Source: CBDBJR01 sp965206445
GTDB taxonomy: Bacteria; Pseudomonadota; Gammaproteobacteria; Arenicellales; Poriferihabitantaceae
Assembly (NCBI GenBank): GCA_965206445.1
Contig: CBDBJR010000002.1
Coordinates: 1 to 64,000, forward strand
Reading direction: 5' to 3'
Length of the DNA stretch: 64,000 nucleotides
Both the position numbers and the translations under genes were made by a program. The notes under the pieces were generated by a model that had not been told where the DNA came from, made no database searches, and saw nothing but the letters and a program-made list of their open reading frames with translations. Of this stretch, positions 32,601 to 38,600 are shown in pieces. How positions within the stretch are numbered: the stretch's first letter is position 1; each line of letters begins with the position of its first letter.

Positions 32601-35600
32601 ACCGCCGGCACCGACTACACGGTGGACGGCACCGCCGACAGCGCCAGTGTCGCGGTCGAGGATGACGACGCCTCGACCGACGCCACGTTGAGCGGCCTGA
32701 GCGTGTCCGACGGCATCCTGAACCCGGCGTTTGACTCCACCACCACGGTCTATACCGTCGCGGTCGACGACAGCGTCGGCACGGTCACCGTGACGCCGAC
32801 CGCCACCGACTCCAGAGCCACGATTACCGTCAACGGCGCCAGCGTCACCAGCGGCAGCGACAGCGCCGATATTGTCCTGGAGATCGACACGCCGCTGGAC
32901 ATTGACATTATCGTCACCGCCGAAGACACCACCACCACGCTGACCTACACGGTCACCGCCACCCGTGCGGCGCTGCCCGCCATCTCCATCGCCGCCGGGA
33001 CTTCCTCGGTGACCGAGGGCACGGCGGCCACCTTCACGCTGACGGCGGACACGGCTCCGGCGAGCGACCTGACCGTCCTGGTGACGGTGACGCAGGTGGG
33101 CGACTTCATTGCCGGCGTCGCGCCGACGTCGGTCACCATCGCCGCCACCACCACCACCGCCACCCTGACGGTGCCCACCACCGACGACGGCACTGACGAG
33201 GAGAACGGCAGCATCACCGCGACCGTGACCGCCGGCATCGACTACACGGTGGACGGCACCGCCGACAGCGCCAGTGTCGCGGTCGAGGATGACGACGTCT
33301 CGACCGACGCCACGTTGAGCGGCCTGAGCGTGTCCGACGGCATCCTGGACCCGGCGTTTGACTCCACCACCACGGTCTATACCGTCGCGGTTGACGACAG
33401 CGTCGGCACGGTCACCGTGACGCCGACCGCCACCGACTCCAGAGCCACGATTACCGTCAACGGCGCCAGCGTCACCAGCGGCAGCGAAAGCGCCGATATT
33501 GTCCTGGAGATCGACACGCCGCTGGACATTGACATTATCGTCACCGCCGAAGACACCACCACCACGCTGACCTACACGGTCACCGCCACCCGTACGGCGC
33601 TGCCCGCCATCTCCATCGCCGCCGGGACTTCCTCGGTGACCGAGGGCACGGCGGCCACCTTCACGCTGACGGCGGACACGGCTCCGGCGAGCGACCTGAC
33701 CGTCCTGGTGACAGTGACGCAGGCGGGCGACTTCATTGCCGGCGTCGCGCCGACGTCGGTCACCATCGCCGCCACCACCACCACCGCCACCCTGACGGTG
33801 CCCACCACCGACGACGGCACTGACGAGCCGAACGGCAGCATCACCGCGACCGTGACCGCCGGCATCGACTACACGGTGGACGGCACCGCCGACAGCGCCA
33901 GTGTCGCGGTCGAGGATGACGACGCCTCGACCGACGCCACGTTGAGCGGCCTGAGCGTGTCCGACGGCACCCTGGACCCGGCGTTTGACTCCACCACCAC
34001 GGCTTATACCGTCGCGCTCGCCAACAGCGTCGGCACGGTCACCGTGACGCCGACCGCCACCGACTCCGGAGCCACGATTACCGTCAACGGCGCCAGCGTC
34101 ACCAGCGGCAGCGAAAGCGCCGATATTGTCCTGGAGATCGACACGCCGCTGGACATTGAGATTATCGTCACCGCCGAAGACACCACCACCACGCTGACCT
34201 ACACGGTCACCGCCACCCGTGCGGCGCTGCCCGCCATCTCCATCGCCGCCGGGACTTCCTCGGTGACCGAGGGCACGGCGGCCACCTTCACGCTGACGGC
34301 GGACACGGCTCCGGCGAGCGACCTGACCGTCCTGGTGACGGTGACGCAGGCGGGCGACTTCATTGCCGGCGTCGCGCCGACGTCGGTCACCATCGCCGCC
34401 ACCACCACCACCGCCACCCTGACGGTGCCCACCACCGACGACGGCACTGACGAGCCGAACGGCAGCATCACCGCGACCGTGACCGCCGGCACCGACTACA
34501 CGGTGGACGGCACCGCCGACAGCGCCAGTGTCGCGGTCGAGGATGACGACGCCTCGACCGACGCCACGTTGAGCGGCCTGAGCGTGTCCGACGGCATCCT
34601 GAACCCGGCGTTTGACTCCACCACCACGGCCTATACCGTCGCGCTCGCCAACAGCGTCGGCACGGTCACCGTGACGCCGACCGCCACCGACTCCAGAGCC
34701 ACGATTACCGTCAACGGCGCCAGCGTCACCAGCGGCAGCGAAAGCACCGATATTGTCCTGGAGATCGACACGCCGCTGGACATTGACATTATCGTCACCG
34801 CCGAAGACACCACCACCACGCTGACCTACACGGTCACCGCCACCCGTGCGGCGCTGCCCGCCATCTCCATCGCCGCCGGGACTTCCTCGGTGACCGAGGG
34901 CACGGCGGCCACCTTCACGCTGACGGCGGACACGGCTCCGGCGAGCGACCTGACCGTCCTGGTGACGGTGACGCAGGCGGGCGACTTCATTGCCGGCGTC
35001 GCGCCGACGTCGGTCACCATCGCCGCCACCACCACCACCGCCACCCTGACGGTGCCCACCACCGACGACGGCACTGACGAGGAGAACGGCAGCATCACCG
35101 CGACCGTGACCGCCGGCACCGACTACACGGTGGACGGCACCGCCGACAGCGCCAGTGTCGCGGTCGAGGATGACGACGTCTCGACCGACGCCACGTTGAG
35201 CGGCCTGAGCGTGTCCGACGGCATCCTGAACCCGGCGTTTGACTCCACCACCACGGCCTATACCGTCGCGGTCGACGACAGCGTCGGCACGGTCACCGTG
35301 ACGCCGACCGCCACCGACTCCAGAGCCACGATTACCGTCAATGGCGCCAGCGTCACCAGCGGCAGCGAAAGCGCCGATATTGTCCTGGAGATCGACACGC
35401 CGCTGGACATTGAGATTATCGTCACCGCCGAAGACACCACCACCACGCTGACCTACACGGTCACCGCCACCCGTGCGGCGCTGCCCGCCATCTCCATCGC
35501 CGCCGGGACTTCCTCGGTGACCGAGGGCACGGCGGCCACCTTCACGCTGACGGCGGACCCGGCTCCGGCGAGCGACCTGACCGTCCTGGTGACGGTGACG

Positions 35601-38600
35601 CAGGCGGGCGACTTCATTGACGGCGTCGCGCCGACGTCGGTCACCATCGCCGCCACCACCACCACCGCCACCCTGACGGTGCCCACCACCGACGACGGCA
35701 CTGACGAGGAGAACGGCAGCATCACCGCGACCGTGACCGCCGGCATCGACTACACGGTGGACGGCACCGCCGACAGCGCCAGTGTCGCGGTCGAGGATGA
35801 CGACGCCTCGACCGACGCCACGTTGAGCGGCCTGAGCGTGTCCGACGGCATCCTGGACCCGGCGTTTGACTCTACCACCACGGCCTATACCGTCGCGGTC
35901 GACGACAGCGTCGGCACGGTCACCGTGACGCCGACCGCCACCGACTCCAGAGCCACGATTACCGTCAACGGCGCCAGCGTCACCAGCGGCAGCGAAAGCG
36001 CCGATATTGTCCTGGAGATCGACACGCCGCTGGACATTGACATTATCGTCACCGCCGAAGACACCACCACCACGCTGACCTACACGGTCACCGCCACCCG
36101 TACGGCGCTGCCCGCCATCTCCATCGCCGCCGGGACTTCCTCGGTGACCGAGGGCACGGCGGCCACCTTCACGCTGACGGCGGACACGGCTCCGGCGAGC
36201 GACCTGACCGTCCTGGTGACGGTGACGCAGGTGGGCGACTTCATTGCCGGCGTCGCGCCGACGTCGGTCACCATCGCCGCCACCACCACCACCGCCACCC
36301 TGACGGTGCCCACCACCGACGACGGCACTGATGAGGAGAACGGCAGCATCACCGCGACCGTGACCGCCGGCACCGACTACACGGTGGACACCACCGCCGA
36401 CAGCGCCAGTGTCGCGGTCGAGGATGACGACGCCTCGACCGACGCCACGTTGAGCGGCCTGAGCGTGTCCGACGGCATCCTGAACCCGGCGTTTGACTCC
36501 ACCACCACGGTCTATACCGTCGCGGTCGACGACAGCGTCGGCACGGTCACCGTGACGCCGACCGCCACCGACTCCGGAGCCACGATTACCGTCAACGGCG
36601 CCAGCGTCACCAGCGGCAGCGAAAGCGCCGATATTGTCCTGGAGATCGACACGCCGCTGGACATTGACATTATCGTCACCGCCGAAGACACCACCACCAC
36701 GCTGACCTACACGGTCACCGCCACCCGTACGGCGCTGCCCGCCATCTCCATCGCCGCCGGGACTTCCTCGGTGACCGAGGGCACGGCGGCCACCTTCACG
36801 CTGACGGCGGACACGGCTCCGGCGAGCGACCTGACCGTCCTGGTGACGGTGACGCAGGTGGGCGACTTCATTGCCGGCGTCGCGCCGACGTCGGTCACCA
36901 TCGCCGCCACCACCACCACCGCCACCCTGACGGTGCCCACCACCGACGACGGCACTGACGAGGAGAACGGCAGCATCACCGCGACCGTGACCGCCGGCAT
37001 CGACTACACGGTGGACGGCACCGCCGACAGCGCCAGTGTCGCGGTCGAGGATGACGACGTCTCGACCGACGCCACGTTGAGCGGCCTGAGCGTGTCCGAC
37101 GGCATCCTGAACCCGGCGTTTGACTCCACCACCACGGCCTATACCGTCGCGGTCGACGACAGCGTCGGCACGGTCACCGTGACGCCGACCGCCACCGACT
37201 CCAGAGCCACGATTACCGTCAACGGCGCCAGCGTCACCAGCGGCAGCGAAAGCGCCGATATTGTCCTGGAGATCGACACGCCGCTGGACATTGAGATTAT
37301 CGTCACCGCCGAAGACACCACCACCACGCTGACCTACACGGTCACCGCCACCCGTGTGGCGGCCACCCCGACCATCTCCATCTGCGACCGCACGCCACAG
37401 GTGCGGGATGCCATCCTCGCCATCATCATGGCCCCCGACTGCACGAGTGTCATTCTGGATTCAGTGACGGAACTTGATCTAAGTGATCGAGACCTTATGC
37501 TTCAACCCGGTGATTTTGCCGGGCTGACGGGGCTGCAAACATTGAATTTGGGTAACACCGGCCTTCAGTCACTTGATGCCGGTCTGTTTAACGGCCTGGC
37601 GGCGCTGCAAACATTGAATTTGGGTAACAACCGCCTTCAGTCACTTGATGCCGGTCTGTTTAACGGCCTGGCGGCGCTTGTGGCGTTGAGGTTGGATGCC
37701 AACGCCTTCACGGATGGAACCGGTCTGCCCGCCGGCATCTTTGACGATGTGCTCGATACCCTGGGCGCAATTGGTACCACGGACGGCTTCTTTGTTGACC
37801 AGCGAGTTCGCGACGCCCATTTTGTCTGCTCCCGTTCCGACGCCGCCGCCATTGTTACCGCCACCGACGGCGTCGACGACTGCCTCGGCATCACCTCCGC
37901 ACAACTCAACGCCCACCTCGCAATGAGTGACGCCACCTTGATGCGCACGGCGGAATTGAATGAACAGATACTGCCGCGGATAATCCCGGCGGTGCTGGAC
38001 GGCAGCAATCGGTTGGTCATCGATCGGTTGCGCCGCAGCGACAATAGTGCCGGTCGCGGCAGCACGGCAATCGCCGGCAACAGCGTCGGCGATAGCGGTG
38101 AATCATCGCCCGCCGACCTGATGCAGCAGTTGGGACAATGGCTGTACAGCGATGCGTCTGAAGTCGCACTGAGTCGGCAGTTGCAGCAGTTGGACGAGTT
38201 TGAGCTGCGCAAGTTTATTGGCGACCTGTCGTTTGACGCCGACGGCGAACGGATTGGCATGGACGGCACCGCGCTGTACGGCAGCGGTAGCTATGGCCAA
38301 CTGTCGGGCGGCGAAGACGGGGTGGATTGGGACGGCGACCTGATCGGCGGCTATGTCGGCATAGACAAGCGTCTGCGAGAAGATATGCTGGTGGGCGTAT
38401 CGATATCGTATTTCAAAGGCGAGTTTGACTATGACGATGCGGATAGTCCCACGGACGACGACGGCAAGTACGATGTGAATCTCACCAGCGTGCACCCATA
38501 CATTGGCTGGTCGGTGTCGGATGATCTGGATGTATGGGCGAGTATCGGCTACGGCACAGGTGAGGTCGAGCTGGTGGACAGTGCCGGGTCGCGCAGCCGC

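Noticed and set aside
69..37327. Regularly spaced antisense ORFs of 62 and 97 codons within every repeat unit
   Set aside because: They repeat with the 627-bp unit only because the sense repeat does. Codon bias of the sense strand removes stops from the antisense frame. No start context or independent conservation.
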